From assembly GCF_000969415.1 (NCBI RefSeq), contig NZ_JZEX01000199.1, positions 1-64,000 of the forward strand: DNA of 64,000 nucleotides. The letters run 5' to 3'. A model generated the notes under the pieces. The model saw only the letters and a list, made by a program, of their open reading frames with translations, did not search any database and had not been told where the DNA came from. The stretch is from Devosia geojensis. Lineage in GTDB: Bacteria > Pseudomonadota > Alphaproteobacteria > Rhizobiales > Devosiaceae. Shown here piece after piece: positions 19,504 to 29,000 of the stretch; within the stretch, counting starts at the first letter, position 1, and every line of letters starts with the position of its first letter. Made by a program: the position numbers and the translations under genes.

Positions 19504-19797
19504 TCAGAGTTTGTTGATCCAGTCCTGTCTCTGGTGAAATACCCTGATGATCTCGATCCCTCTTGCATCGATACGATAGACGATGAGATGCGAGCCCTTT
19601 GGATAGGCACGCATCGCTGGCCGAAGTTCGTGGCGTTCCGGGGCCGCTTCGGGAAAATCGGCGAGCAGTTGGATCGCCTCATATAGACCGTCGTGATATT
19701 TGTCGGCCTGAGCCAAACCGAACTGATTGGCCGACTCCCGGTATATCGCGCGCATGTCTTTCGATGCTTGGGCGCTCAGGCGATAGCGCGGGCTCAA
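19504..19797 (-). CDS. parE: ParE/RelE-superfamily toxin
   Basis: A 97-residue protein with the plasmid-stabilisation toxin pattern: N-terminal SAQASKDMRAIYRESANQFG helix, AIQLLADFPEAAPERHELRP, then SHLIVYRIDARGIEIIRVFH. ParE toxins poison gyrase, RelE relatives cut mRNA on the ribosome; sequence alone favours ParE because of the partner. The TTG start overlaps the antitoxin stop (TTGA). Confidence 0.87.
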   Translation of the reverse strand: MSPRYRLSAQASKDMRAIYRESANQFGLAQADKYHDGLYEAIQLLADFPEAAPERHELRPAMRAYPKGSHLIVYRIDARGIEIIRVFHQRQDWINKL

Positions 19798-20039
19798 TCG
19801 TCGAGCCCCAGATCCTTGCGTGCCATGCGGCGGATATCTTCCATCGTATAGTCGGTCATACCGCTATCGATCCCCTCCTGCACCAGTCGCTGGAACTCGG
19901 CGATCTTTTCCGTCCGCTCCTGATCGTGCCGGATGAGGTCGCGCACATAGTCGCTGGCGTTGCCGTACTTGCCGGATTTGGCCTGGGCATCCACCCAGTC
20001 CTTCATCTGGTCGGGCAGCGAGATGTTCATGGTGGCCAT
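19794..20039 (-). CDS. parD: ParD-type antitoxin, ribbon-helix-helix
   Basis: An 81-residue protein from the ATG at 20039 (AAGGAG 7 bases upstream). The N-terminal MATMNISLPDQMKDWVD strand and helices form a ribbon-helix-helix DNA-binding unit; the acidic C-terminus would wrap the toxin. Inserted between zapA and the 6S RNA locus. Confidence 0.87.
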   Translation of the reverse strand: MATMNISLPDQMKDWVDAQAKSGKYGNASDYVRDLIRHDQERTEKIAEFQRLVQEGIDSGMTDYTMEDIRRMARKDLGLDD

Positions 20040-20040
20040 G

Positions 20041-20091
20041 GCTATTCTCCTTTGCACCGGAGAATAGCAAAAATTGGCAAACTTTGCCAAT
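20041..20091. promoter_or_regulatory. Two operator-like palindromes upstream of parD
   Basis: Two separate perfect inverted repeats stand side by side: GCTATTCTCC/GGAGAATAGC (20041-20050 and 20059-20068, 8-base spacer) and the 19-base ATTGGCAAACTTTGCCAAT (20073-20091). The first overlaps the parD ribosome-binding site and the second touches the zapA stop codon. This fits ParD-ParE autoregulation, with possible binding of two dimers. Confidence 0.75.
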
Positions 20092-20471
20092 CATGCCTGC
20101 GGAATCTGCCCCGCGGTCTCGTCGATGGCTCCGGCCACCGCTTCGAGCTTTGCCGCGGCCTCGCCGAGCTTGCCGGCAAGCCGCCCCTCGATCTGGTCGA
20201 TCTCCTCGGCCAGCGCCTCGCCGGCGCGGGTCAGTTCGGCCACCTGCTGCTCGAGGGCGGCGATGCGCCGTTCGGATTCGGCCAGCTCATCGAGCACGGC
20301 GATGCCGGCCATCACCGTCAGGCGCCCGTCGCCGATCTCCCCGATCGCCCCTTTCAGCCCCTCGACCTGCGCGTTGAAGCGGTCGGCAAGATCGATGAGG
20401 TGCTGCTGCTGGCCCTCCTCGCATGCCATGCGGTACTTGCGGCCATTGATCTCGACATTGACCTCGGGCAC
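20091..20471 (-). CDS. zapA: Cell division protein ZapA
   Basis: A 126-residue FtsZ-ring stabiliser. The N-terminal [20 protein letters not shown] is the family signature; a long coiled coil follows (about residues 60-115, heptads of [16 protein letters not shown] type). The GTG at 20471 after GGGGAG is the preferred start. It follows the DUF4164 gene, the usual Hyphomicrobiales order. Confidence 0.92.
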   Translation of the reverse strand: MPEVNVEINGRKYRMACEEGQQQHLIDLADRFNAQVEGLKGAIGEIGDGRLTVMAGIAVLDELAESERRIAALEQQVAELTRAGEALAEEIDQIEGRLAGKLGEAAAKLEAVAGAIDETAGQIPQA

Positions 20472-20485
20472 TTGGCGCCACTCCC

Positions 20486-20767
20486 CTATTTGGCCAGGAC
20501 CGCGCGCACGGTCTCCATGGCCTCGACCAGCCGGCGCGACACTTCGTGCGCGCTGTCGTCGAGGCGCTTGGCCCGCGCCGACGCCTTGTCGAGGTCGGAA
20601 GCGAGCTTGGCGCGCTCGTTGATGAGCTGGCGGGTGTCCACCTCGATGCGCGTCAGCGTGCGCATGCGGGCCCGCAGATGCTCGAGGCTCGTATCGAGCC
20701 GCCCGATGGCTCCGTCGAGGCGCGCGATCGCCGCCTCCAGTTCCTCTTGGCGCTGAGTTCCGCTCAT
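20486..20767 (-). CDS. DUF4164 coiled-coil protein
   Basis: A 93-residue, soluble, almost wholly helical protein rich in Ala, Arg and Leu heptads ([20 protein letters not shown]). Small coiled-coil proteins of this type lie directly upstream of zapA in many Hyphomicrobiales; function unknown, but the pairing suggests a role with ZapA or the divisome. Divergent from tkt. Confidence 0.8.
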   Translation of the reverse strand: MSGTQRQEELEAAIARLDGAIGRLDTSLEHLRARMRTLTRIEVDTRQLINERAKLASDLDKASARAKRLDDSAHEVSRRLVEAMETVRAVLAK

Positions 20768-20879
20768 GGCTTTCGCCCGTTCCCCGTGGCCGATTCCGGC
20801 CTGACCAGTAAGCCCGACGCCTCAAGCGAATGCAACCGGCATGGCTGCAAACGTCGCGGCCGCCCGTCCAGCCTTGTCA

Positions 20880-20907
20880 TTGACAGGCCTTTTGAACCTG
20901 TTATGCC
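20880..20907 (+). promoter_or_regulatory. Sigma70-type promoter of tkt
   Basis: TTGACA, 16-base spacer, TATGCC, ending about 73 bases before the tkt ATG. The -35 is consensus and the -10 fair. Confidence 0.5.
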
Positions 20908-20980
20908 CTTGTCCCGCCTTTGGGAGGAGGCCATCGGGCCTTTCTCCCCCCAGATTCGAGCGAATTTAAGAGCGAGCGAC

Positions 20981-22951
20981 ATGACCAACACGCAGGAGCA
21001 GAACGACCTGGCCAACGCCATCCGGTCCCTTGCCATGGATGCGGTGGAGAAAGCCAACTCGGGCCATCCGGGGCTGCCGATGGGCTGCGCCGACATCGCC
21101 ACCGTGCTCTTTACCAAGGTGATGAAGTTCGACCCCGCCGATCCGCACTGGCCGGACCGCGACCGCTTCATCCTCTCGGCCGGCCACGGCTCGATGCTGC
21201 TCTACTCCTCGCTCTACCTCCTCGGCTACGAGGACATGACGATCGACGAGATCAAGAACTTCCGTCAGCTCAACCATAAGACCGCCGGCCACCCCGAATA
21301 CGGGCACGCAACCGGTATCGAGACCACCACCGGGCCGCTCGGCCAGGGCCTTGCCAACTCGGTGGGGTTTGCCGTCGCCGAAGCCAAGCTTGCCGCCGAG
21401 TTCGGATCGGACCTCGTCGACCACCACACCTGGGTGCTGGCCGGCGACGGGTGCCTGATGGAAGGCGTCTCGCAGGAAGCGATTTCCCTTGCGGGGCATT
21501 TGAGGCTCAACAAGCTCACCGTCATCTGGGACAACAACTCGATCACCATCGACGGCGCCGTCTCCAACGCCGACTCGACCGACCAGGTCGCCCGCTTCAA
21601 GGCCGTCGGCTGGCACACCATCGAGATTGACGGCCATGACCAGGCGGCGGTCGAAGCCGCGTTGCTCGAAGCCAAGCAGGCCGACCGGCCGACGCTGATC
21701 GCCGCCAGGACCACCATCGGCTACGGCGCCCCCAAGAAAGCCGGCACCGAGAAGGTGCACGGCAATCCGCTGGGCGCCGAGGAACTGGCCGCCGCCAAGG
21801 AAAACCTCGGCATCACCTACCCGGCCTTCGAGATCCCGACCGAAACGCTCGCCAAGTGGCGCGCCGCAGGCACGCGCAGCCAGAACCTGCGCGGCGAATG
21901 GCAGGCGCGCCTTGCCGCGTCTTCGAAGAAGGCCGAGTTCGAGCGCCGGATGGCCGGCACCCTGCCCGAAGGGTTCGCTGCCGCCATGGACGCGCACAAG
22001 AAGAAGCTCGCCGAGGACAAACCCAAGGTCGCGACCCGCAAGTCGAGCCAGATGGCCCTCGAGGTCATCAACAAGGTCGTGCCCGAAACCGTGGCCGGTT
22101 CGGCGGATTTGACCCACTCCAATCTCACCAATACGCCCGAGACGCTGCCCTTCACCGCGTCCGACCGCACCGGCCGCTACATGATGTACGGCATCCGCGA
22201 GCACGAGATGGCCGCAGCCATGAACGGCATCGCCCTGCACGGCGGCTACATCCCCTATGGCGGCACGTTCCTGGTCTTTACCGACTATGCCCGCCCCTCG
22301 ATCCGCCTCTCGGCCATCATGGGCCAGCGCGTCGTCTACGTGATGACCCACGATTCCATCGGGCTGGGCGAGGACGGCCCGACCCACCAGCCGGTCGAGC
22401 ACCTCACGGCGCTGCGCGCCATTCCGGGCATGACCGTCTTCCGTCCGGCCGACGCAATGGAGACGGCCGAGTGCTGGCAGCTCGCCCTCGAGCACCAGGG
22501 CCCCTCGATCCTCGCGCTCTCGCGCCAGAACCTGCCGGCGGTGCGCACCGAATATACGGCCGAGAACAAGTCGGCCCTCGGCGCCTATACGCTTGCCGGC
22601 GCCGCCGACGCCGATGTCGTCATCTTCGCCACCGGCTCGGAAGTCGCCATCGCCGTCGACGGCATGAAGCTGCTTAATGATCAGGGCATCTCCGCCCGCG
22701 TCGTCTCCGTGCCTTCGATGGAGCTCTTCGCCAGGCAGTCCGACGCCTATAGGGCAGAGGTCTTCGGCAAGGCCAGGGCGCGCGTCGCCATCGAAGCCGG
22801 GATCGAGATGAGCTGGGGCAAGTTCCTGGGCGAGAAGGGCCGTTTCGTCGGCATGCACTCGTTCGGTGCCTCCGGCCCCATCGCCGATCTCTACGAGCAT
22901 TTCGGGCTTACGCCTAAAGCCGTTGTTGAAGCGGCCACTGCTCAGTTGTAA
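20981..22951 (+). CDS. tkt: Transketolase
   Basis: Thiamine-diphosphate enzyme of the pentose phosphate pathway that moves two-carbon units between sugar phosphates. The 656-residue product starts [20 protein letters not shown]. It shows the N-terminal [12 protein letters not shown] loop, the thiamine motif GDGCLMEG...NN, the transketolase signature around [16 protein letters not shown], and [13 protein letters not shown]. It is followed by gap. Confidence 0.97.
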   Translation: MTNTQEQNDLANAIRSLAMDAVEKANSGHPGLPMGCADIATVLFTKVMKFDPADPHWPDRDRFILSAGHGSMLLYSSLYLLGYEDMTIDEIKNFRQLNHKTAGHPEYGHATGIETTTGPLGQGLANSVGFAVAEAKLAAEFGSDLVDHHTWVLAGDGCLMEGVSQEAISLAGHLRLNKLTVIWDNNSITIDGAVSNADSTDQVARFKAVGWHTIEIDGHDQAAVEAALLEAKQADRPTLIAARTTIGYGAPKKAGTEKVHGNPLGAEELAAAKENLGITYPAFEIPTETLAKWRAAGTRSQNLRGEWQARLAASSKKAEFERRMAGTLPEGFAAAMDAHKKKLAEDKPKVATRKSSQMALEVINKVVPETVAGSADLTHSNLTNTPETLPFTASDRTGRYMMYGIREHEMAAAMNGIALHGGYIPYGGTFLVFTDYARPSIRLSAIMGQRVVYVMTHDSIGLGEDGPTHQPVEHLTALRAIPGMTVFRPADAMETAECWQLALEHQGPSILALSRQNLPAVRTEYTAENKSALGAYTLAGAADADVVIFATGSEVAIAVDGMKLLNDQGISARVVSVPSMELFARQSDAYRAEVFGKARARVAIEAGIEMSWGKFLGEKGRFVGMHSFGASGPIADLYEHFGLTPKAVVEAATAQL

Positions 22952-23003
22952 GAGAGCGCCCGCCCACCCCTTTCTAAACCCTTTGCCTCCCAGGGAGCCC
23001 CAC

Positions 23004-24011
23004 ATGGCAGTCCGCGTCGCCATCAACGGATTTGGCCGTATCGGCCGCAACATTCTGCGCGCCGTCATCGAGTCGGGCCGCACCGACATTCAGGTCGTTG
23101 CCGTCAACGATCTCGGTCCGGTCGAGACCAATGCGCACCTCTTGCGCTTCGACAGCGTGCATGGCCGCTTCCCGCACGAGGTCAAGGTCGATGGCGATAC
23201 GATCTCCACGGGCGGCCAGACGTTCAAGGTGACGGCCGTACGCGATCCGGCGGAACTCCCCCATGGCGAGATGGGCGTCGATATCGTGCTCGAATGCACC
23301 GGAATCTTCACCAGCAAGGAAAAGGCCTCGGCCCACCTCAAGGCCGGCGCCAAGAAGGTGCTGGTCTCCGCCCCTGCCGACGGCGCTGATCTCACCGTCG
23401 TCTATGGCATCAACCACGACCAGCTCGGCAAGGACCACGTCGTCATCTCCAACGGCTCTTGCACCACCAATTGCCTGGCGCCGATGGCGATGGTCATGAA
23501 CGAGTTCGTCGGCATTGAGAAGGGAATGATGACCACCATCCATTCCTATACCGGCGACCAGCCCACTCTCGATACCATGCACAAGGACCTCTACCGCGCC
23601 CGCGCGGCGGCCCTGTCGCAGATCCCGACCTCGACCGGCGCCGCCAAGGCGATCGGCCTGGTGCTGCCCGAGCTCAAGGGCAAGCTCGACGGCATCTCGA
23701 TCCGCGTGCCGACCCCGAACGTGTCGCTGGTCGACCTGAAGTTCGTGGCCAGGAAGTCGACGACCGCCCAGGAGGTCAATGAAGCCCTGATCGCCGCCTC
23801 GAACGGAAAGCTCAAGGGCGTCATGACCTACACCAACCATCCGCTGGTCTCGAGCGACCTCAACCACGACCCGCATTCGGCGACGATCCTGCTCGACCAG
23901 ACCAAGGTCATCGACGGCAACTTCGTCAACATCCTCGGCTGGTACGACAACGAGTGGGGTTTTTCGAACCGCATGTGCGACGTCACGGCGGCGTTCGCCA
24001 AGACGCTCTGA
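23004..24011 (+). CDS. gap: Glyceraldehyde-3-phosphate dehydrogenase, type I
   Basis: NAD-linked glycolytic enzyme, 335 residues. Rossmann start [18 protein letters not shown], catalytic Cys153 in [13 protein letters not shown], and C-terminal [12 protein letters not shown]. It starts 52 bases after tkt, probably co-transcribed. The 435 bases downstream are repeat sequence. Confidence 0.97.
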   Translation: MAVRVAINGFGRIGRNILRAVIESGRTDIQVVAVNDLGPVETNAHLLRFDSVHGRFPHEVKVDGDTISTGGQTFKVTAVRDPAELPHGEMGVDIVLECTGIFTSKEKASAHLKAGAKKVLVSAPADGADLTVVYGINHDQLGKDHVVISNGSCTTNCLAPMAMVMNEFVGIEKGMMTTIHSYTGDQPTLDTMHKDLYRARAAALSQIPTSTGAAKAIGLVLPELKGKLDGISIRVPTPNVSLVDLKFVARKSTTAQEVNEALIAASNGKLKGVMTYTNHPLVSSDLNHDPHSATILLDQTKVIDGNFVNILGWYDNEWGFSNRMCDVTAAFAKTL

Positions 24012-24043
24012 GGATCGCCAGGCGTCATCCCCGATTCCATCAC

Positions 24044-24135
24044 CACCAGGTCATCCCCGCGAAAGCGGGGATCTCCGTTTAGCGGCTCGGCAAGGTGAAA
24101 CGGAGGTTCCCGCTTTCGCGGGAATGACCCAGTGG
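24044..24135. repeat. Family B inverted-repeat element after gap
   Basis: Left arm CCACCAGGTCATCCCCGCG and right arm ending GCGGGAATGACCCAGTGG. It is the first of two elements filling the gap-to-24447 interval. Confidence 0.85.
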
Positions 24136-24162
24136 AGGTGGGACACCATGTGGTCACCGCTC

Positions 24163-24313
24163 CGATGTCACCCCGGCGAAAGCCGGGGCCCATCCTGAGC
24201 TGCCACGCCAGCCGCAAGGTGCGTGGACGGGAAAACGTGCGGTACCGCTCCTTCCGAGCGCATGGATGCGTTCAGGGCTGGGTCCCCGGCTTTCGCCGGG
24301 ATGACAGCCGGTG
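24163..24313. repeat. Family A element, long-spacer subtype
   Basis: Arms with core CCCCGGCGAAAGCCGGGG and its complement enclose about 100 bases. The spacer begins CCCATCCTGAG and contains CAGCCGCAAGG, shared with the copy at 56421, which defines a subtype distinct from the 7046 copy. The remaining bases up to 24446 show no gene. Confidence 0.8.
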
Positions 24314-24446
24314 GATGCGTTGATCCCATGCCCGACTGACCAGCCATCACGCTTCCAGTGCCCCGTGCGGAGCGCTTTCTTTTGCGTGGAGACTTGAAGC
24401 CCATCTGTGCGTTAGGGTTCGTCCCAACCTTTGACGCGAGGCTCCC

Positions 24447-24986
24447 ATGCTCTCCCGATCCATCCGCTGGCGCACCCTCGACGGCGACGGCCTCGAGCAC
24501 CTCCTCATTACCGAGGAGGCCGACGGCATCTTCGCCCGCGGCGTCATCGTCAGCGAGAACGAACGGCGGTTCGCCGCGAGCTATACCGTGTCGCTTTCGC
24601 TCGACTGGCTTTTCCGGGAAGTCGACATAGAGACCGTCGAAGGCACGCGCCTCAACCTCACCCGCGATCCGCTCGGCAACTGGACGGCCGACGGCATTGC
24701 CCTGCCCGAGCTCGGCGGATGCGTCGATATCGACATGTCGGCGAGCGCCTTCACCAACTCGCTGCCCATTCGCCGCGTCGGCATGCAGGTCAACGAGCCG
24801 CAGCGCTTCGACATGGCCTGGATCCCCCTCGATACGTTGAAGCCCTTTCCCGACGGCCAGATCTACACTGCCCTCGGCGAGGGGACTTACCGCTACCAGT
24901 CGGAGGCCAGCGGCTTCGAGGGACGGATCACCGTCGACAGCGACGGGCTGATCCTCAAATACGATCCGCTCTTCGAGCGGGTGTGA
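24447..24986 (+). CDS. Putative glycolipid-binding family protein
   Basis: A 179-residue soluble protein with no signal peptide. It resembles the putative glycolipid-binding family (PF06475): alternating beta strands, a DGxxxARGVIVSENERRFAASY-like start region and the late motif FDMAWIPLDTL followed by TYRYQS. The family is named from structural similarity; its function is not established. Codon use is like its neighbours. Confidence 0.7.
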   Translation: MLSRSIRWRTLDGDGLEHLLITEEADGIFARGVIVSENERRFAASYTVSLSLDWLFREVDIETVEGTRLNLTRDPLGNWTADGIALPELGGCVDIDMSASAFTNSLPIRRVGMQVNEPQRFDMAWIPLDTLKPFPDGQIYTALGEGTYRYQSEASGFEGRITVDSDGLILKYDPLFERV

Positions 24987-25071
24987 TCGTCACCCACCCG
25001 CCACCGAACTGTCACACGCACGCAAACAAATCAGTGCAAAGGGCGGGCGATCGATCGGATCGGGTGACCGC

Positions 25072-25362
25072 ATGTTCGTGACCGCGCGCCGCATCGCCCT
25101 CCTGGGCACGCTCACCAGCGCTCTCTTCGGCTGGCTGGGCCAGCCCATGTGGCTCATCGTGCCGCCCGCCTGCTACCTTGCCTACGTCGTCTGGCGCGAC
25201 CAGGCTATCCGCGCCCGCATCGGCTCGGCTGCCTGGGCGAGCGACGGGTTCGCCCGCTTCCTCGTCGTCGCGGACGTCGCGCTGATGCTGCGTAACGCGG
25301 CCGGCAACGTCATCGTCTTCCTCCTTGCCGGCTTTACGCGCCAGAGCCTCGGCCTCGCCTGA
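25072..25362 (+). CDS. Small membrane protein of unknown function
   Basis: A 96-residue protein with two or three hydrophobic segments (about residues 8-24, 24-41 and 65-90) and a basic loop [10 protein letters not shown] between. I do not recognise a family. It lies between the glycolipid-binding-like gene and pgk on the same strand. Confidence 0.55.
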   Translation: MFVTARRIALLGTLTSALFGWLGQPMWLIVPPACYLAYVVWRDQAIRARIGSAAWASDGFARFLVVADVALMLRNAAGNVIVFLLAGFTRQSLGLA

Positions 25363-25474
25363 GCGGTACCCCCTCATGTCACGCCGGGGCTTTCCCGGCA
25401 TGCCGGCTTCTGTTACGCCAGCCGGAAGTTGCGCTAAAGTCCGCGCGCGTTCGGCAAACGACAACGGTGATCCC

Positions 25475-26680
25475 ATGACCTCGGCCTTTAAGACCCTGAA
25501 AGACATCGATTTTAGGGGCAAGCGCGTGCTGCTGCGGGCCGATCTCAATGTTCCCGTCGCCGACGGCAAGGTGACCGACGCCACCCGCATCGAGCGGATC
25601 GTGCCGACGATCCGCGAGCTTCTGAAGCAGGACGCCAAGGTCGTCCTCCTCTCGCACTTCGGCCGTCCCAAGGGCAGGGTCGATCCGGAGTTCTCGCTCG
25701 AGCAGGTGGTGCCGGCCATTGCAGACATCACCGGCCACCCCGTCGGCTTCATCGCCACCGACTGGACCGATGTCGCCAACGCCAAGAGGGCCATCGAGGG
25801 CGCTCCCGAGGGCAGCATCCTCGTGCTGGAAAACACCCGCTTCCACCCGGGCGAGGAGAAGAACGACCCCGAGCTCGTCGAGCGCATGGCCGAACTCGGC
25901 GACGTCTACGTCAACGACGCGTTCTCGGCCGCCCACCGCGCCCACGCCTCGACCGAAGGCCTCGCCCACGCCCTGCCCGCGGCGGCGGGCCTTGCCATGC
26001 AGGCCGAGCTCGAGGCGCTGGAAGCCGGCCTCGGAGCCCCGAAGAAGCCCGTGGTCGCCGTCGTCGGCGGCGCCAAGGTCTCCTCCAAGATCGACCTCCT
26101 TGAAAACCTCGTGACCAAGGTCGACGCCCTCGTCATCGGCGGCGGCATGGCCAACACCTTCATCCATGCGCTCGGCTACGGCATCGGCAAGTCGCTGGCC
26201 GAAAAGGACCTCGCCGAGACCGCCCAGCGCATCCTCGACAAGGCCGACAAGGCAAGCTGCGCCGTGATCCTGCCGATCGACGCGCAGGTGGCCTGGCACT
26301 TCGAGGCCAACGCCCCGCACCGGCTCTATGGCGTCGACGCCCTCGACCCCGAAGGCATGGTGCTCGACATCGGCCCGGGCTCGGTCGAGCGCATCAAGGG
26401 CGCCATCGACGAGGCCCAGACCGTCGTCTGGAACGGCCCCATGGGCGCCTTCGAGATGGCCCCGTTCGACAAGGGCACCGTCGAGGTCGCAAAGCATGTC
26501 GCCGAGCGCACCAAGGCCGGCAAGCTGATCTCCGTTGCCGGCGGCGGCGATACCGTCGCCGCCCTTGCCCACGCCGGCGTCAAGGACGCTTTCACCTACG
26601 TCTCGACCGCGGGCGGCGCGTTCCTCGAATGGATGGAAGGCAAGCCGCTGCCGGGCGTCGAGGCGCTGCGGGCGGGGTAG
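25475..26680 (+). CDS. pgk: Phosphoglycerate kinase
   Basis: Glycolytic ATP-forming enzyme, 401 residues from ATG 25475. N-terminal substrate site [12 protein letters not shown] and [10 protein letters not shown]-terminal nucleotide site [10 protein letters not shown] and [10 protein letters not shown]. It ends 3 bases before the convergent cdd stop with no terminator visible between them. Confidence 0.97.
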   Translation: MTSAFKTLKDIDFRGKRVLLRADLNVPVADGKVTDATRIERIVPTIRELLKQDAKVVLLSHFGRPKGRVDPEFSLEQVVPAIADITGHPVGFIATDWTDVANAKRAIEGAPEGSILVLENTRFHPGEEKNDPELVERMAELGDVYVNDAFSAAHRAHASTEGLAHALPAAAGLAMQAELEALEAGLGAPKKPVVAVVGGAKVSSKIDLLENLVTKVDALVIGGGMANTFIHALGYGIGKSLAEKDLAETAQRILDKADKASCAVILPIDAQVAWHFEANAPHRLYGVDALDPEGMVLDIGPGSVERIKGAIDEAQTVVWNGPMGAFEMAPFDKGTVEVAKHVAERTKAGKLISVAGGGDTVAALAHAGVKDAFTYVSTAGGAFLEWMEGKPLPGVEALRAG

Positions 26681-26683
26681 GCG

Positions 26684-27106
26684 CTAACCTTCTTCCAGCG
26701 GCTCCGGCCACGCGTGCGCAGGCAGCAACTCGCGCAGTTTCCGGGTTTCGGTGCCGCCGAGGATCACGTCCGCTTCGAGATTGTCGTCGTCGATCTGCCG
26801 CATGAACTCCCTGCACACGCCGCAGGGCGCCAGGACGTGCAGTCTGCCGGTCTCTTCGTTCCGCCAGACCGCGACCACTTTGTCGATCCTGTATTCGCCC
26901 CGGCCGATCATGGCGGCGAGGGCGCTGCGCTCGGCGCAAAGTCCCCAACTCGGCGTGTCGACGCACACGCCCGTATAGATGTTGCCATCCGCCGACAGCA
27001 CCGCCGCACCCACATCGCCGAGCAGCCTGCCCTGACGCGTCCTATGGGGCCTGAGCACCGCCGCCGCCCGGCCGATCAGGCTCCGGATCGTTCCGTCATC
27101 TTCCAT
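26684..27106 (-). CDS. cdd: Cytidine deaminase-like enzyme
   Basis: Zinc enzyme of nucleoside salvage, 140 residues. The zinc site is of the three-cysteine tetrameric type: CAERSAL with the catalytic Glu, and PCGVCREF further on. It deaminates cytidine or deoxycytidine; a blasticidin-type specificity cannot be excluded. Minus strand, between plus-strand pgk and fba. Confidence 0.9.
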   Translation of the reverse strand: MEDDGTIRSLIGRAAAVLRPHRTRQGRLLGDVGAAVLSADGNIYTGVCVDTPSWGLCAERSALAAMIGRGEYRIDKVVAVWRNEETGRLHVLAPCGVCREFMRQIDDDNLEADVILGGTETRKLRELLPAHAWPEPLEEG

Positions 27107-27212
27107 ACCAGTTCGCCTTTCGTCTCATATCCCTTGGTCTAATCGACGCTCTGCAACTTTCGGCCCTATCGTGAAGTTGAAGCTCCCGCCTCAACTTTCG
27201 CGAAGGACCAAA

Positions 27213-28244
27213 ATGCCCTCCATGTCGCTCAATGCCATCGCCCAGAAGCTGATGACGCAGGGCCAGGGAATCCTGGCGGCCGACGAATCCGAGCCGACCA
27301 TCGCCAAGCGTTTCGCCAAGATCAACCTGCCTTCGACGCTGGAGCTGCGCCGCGATTACCGCGAGATGCTGTTCCGCTCGACCCAGGCCATGCAGAACTA
27401 CATCTCGGGCGTGATCCTGACCGAGGAAACCCTCGAGCAGTCCGCCGCCGACGGCACCACCTTCCGCGCCATCCTTGCCGATGCCGACGTCATTCCCGGC
27501 ATCAAGGTCGACCGCGGCGCTTTCCCGATGCCGGGAGACACCGGCGAGAAGATCACCGAAGGCCTCGACGGCCTGCGCCAGCGGCTCGCGCGCTATGGCG
27601 AGCTCGGTGCGGGCTTTGCCAAATGGCGCGCCGTCATCACCATCAACGACATCGCCCCGACCCGCAACAACATCCGCGCCAACGCCCATGCGCTCGCCCG
27701 CTACGCCATCCTCTGCCAGGAAGCGGGCATCGTGCCGGTGGTCGAGCCGGAGGTGGTGGGCGACGGCGAACCCGGCAACCACTCCATGGAACGCTGCGCG
27801 CAGGTGACCGGCGAGGTGCTCGAGAACGTCTTCAAGGAGCTGCGCCTGGCCGGCGTCGACCTCTCCGGCATGCTGCTCAAACCCAACATGATCCTGCCCG
27901 GCATCAACTCGCGCGAGCGCCCCTCGGTCGACGAGGTCGCCCGCCGCACCGTCGAGGTGCTGCGCCAGCAGGTGCCGGCGGCCGTGCCCGGCATCGCCTT
28001 CCTCTCGGGCGGCCAGACCGACGAGGAGGCGACCGCGCACCTGTCGGCCATGAACCAGATTGAGGGCAAGCCCTGGCCGCTGACCTTCTCCTATGGCCGC
28101 GCGCTGCAGAACGTGGCGCTGCGCCTCTGGGCTGGCCGGCGCGAGAACTTCCCGCAGGCGCAGGCGGCCTTCACCCACCGGGCGCACATGAATTCGCTCG
28201 CCGCCCTCGGCCAGTGGACCAACGCCCTCGACCGGGCGGCCTGA
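27213..28244 (+). CDS. fba: Fructose-bisphosphate aldolase, class I
   Basis: Cleaves fructose-1,6-bisphosphate through a Schiff base. The 343-residue product starts MPSMSLNAIAQKLM (AAGGA upstream) and shows LAADESEPTIAKRF, the active-site lysine region SGMLLKPNMILPG and IAFLSGGQTDEEA. A class I enzyme without metal requirement. It completes the tkt-gap-pgk-fba carbon cluster and is followed by a strong terminator. Confidence 0.95.
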   Translation: MPSMSLNAIAQKLMTQGQGILAADESEPTIAKRFAKINLPSTLELRRDYREMLFRSTQAMQNYISGVILTEETLEQSAADGTTFRAILADADVIPGIKVDRGAFPMPGDTGEKITEGLDGLRQRLARYGELGAGFAKWRAVITINDIAPTRNNIRANAHALARYAILCQEAGIVPVVEPEVVGDGEPGNHSMERCAQVTGEVLENVFKELRLAGVDLSGMLLKPNMILPGINSRERPSVDEVARRTVEVLRQQVPAAVPGIAFLSGGQTDEEATAHLSAMNQIEGKPWPLTFSYGRALQNVALRLWAGRRENFPQAQAAFTHRAHMNSLAALGQWTNALDRAA

Positions 28245-28274
28245 CGGTTCCGACGTCCCGACGTCGCTCCTGGC

Positions 28275-28308
28275 GGGCGCATGCTCCAGCATGCGCCCGT
28301 TTTCTTTT
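28275..28308 (+). terminator. Rho-independent terminator of fba
   Basis: GGGCGCATGCT and AGCATGCGCCC form a perfect 11-bp stem with a 2-base gap, followed by GTTTTCTTTT, 30 bases past the fba stop. Confidence 0.9.
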
Positions 28309-28406
28309 CTGGCGTCCGGATCGCTCACGCACTATTGCTCACGCAATCCCTTTTTCTCGCCAAAATGGCGAAGGAAGAGAACGCCTTCGTTGTCTGCCCG
28401 GTACCC

Positions 28407-29000
28407 ATGGCTGCTGCACAGATCTTTCTCGTCACTCCGCGATCCGCCGAACCGGCGGCTTTTCCGGCCGTTCTTGGCGCGGTGTTCGCCGCCGCCGACA
28501 TCGCCGCGCTCCTCGTGCGCCGGCACGAGCGGAGCGAGGCGGACTACCGCGCGCTTGTCGGGGCGGTGCTGCCGGTCGCGCAGGATGCCGGCTGCGCGGT
28601 GCTGGTCGAGGATGACGCCGCGCTCGCCCGCGCGCTCGGCGCCGATGGCGTGCATGTCAGCGGCAATTTCCGCGCGATCCGCGACGCGCTCGCCGCCGTC
28701 AAGCCGGACCTCATCGTCGGCGCCGGCCCGGCCCGCACCCGGCACGAGGCCATGACCATCGGCGAGCTCGGCGTCGACTACATCTTCTTCGGTGACCTCG
28801 ACCAGCCCGCCGACGCGCCCGCCCGCGAGATGGGCGCCTGGTGGAGCGAGACGTTCGAGGTGCCGGCCGTCCTCTCGGGGGCCGCCGGCGAGGACGCGGC
28901 GGGCTGCGAATTCCTGGCCCTCGGCGAGGGCTTCTGGGCGGGCGGCGAGCCGCCGGCAGTCCTGGCCGCGCGCGCCGCGAGCGCACTGGAAACCGCATGA
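28407..29000 (+). CDS. Thiamine phosphate synthase-like protein
   Basis: A 197-residue TIM-barrel protein related to ThiE by the stretches AGCAVLVEDDAALARALGAD and GADGVHVSG. The classical C-terminal phosphate loop (GGI) is not visible; the corresponding part reads VLSGAAGEDAAG, so the canonical ThiE reaction is uncertain. The ATG at 28407 is chosen; 28365 is an alternative; neither has a strong ribosome-binding site. Its stop overlaps the next start (ATGA). Confidence 0.7.
   Translation: MAAAQIFLVTPRSAEPAAFPAVLGAVFAAADIAALLVRRHERSEADYRALVGAVLPVAQDAGCAVLVEDDAALARALGADGVHVSGNFRAIRDALAAVKPDLIVGAGPARTRHEAMTIGELGVDYIFFGDLDQPADAPAREMGAWWSETFEVPAVLSGAAGEDAAGCEFLALGEGFWAGGEPPAVLAARAASALETA

Noticed and set aside
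24987..25071. Regulatory RNA between the glycolipid-binding-like gene and the small membrane protein gene
   Set aside because: Only 85 bases, with weak pairing and no terminator.
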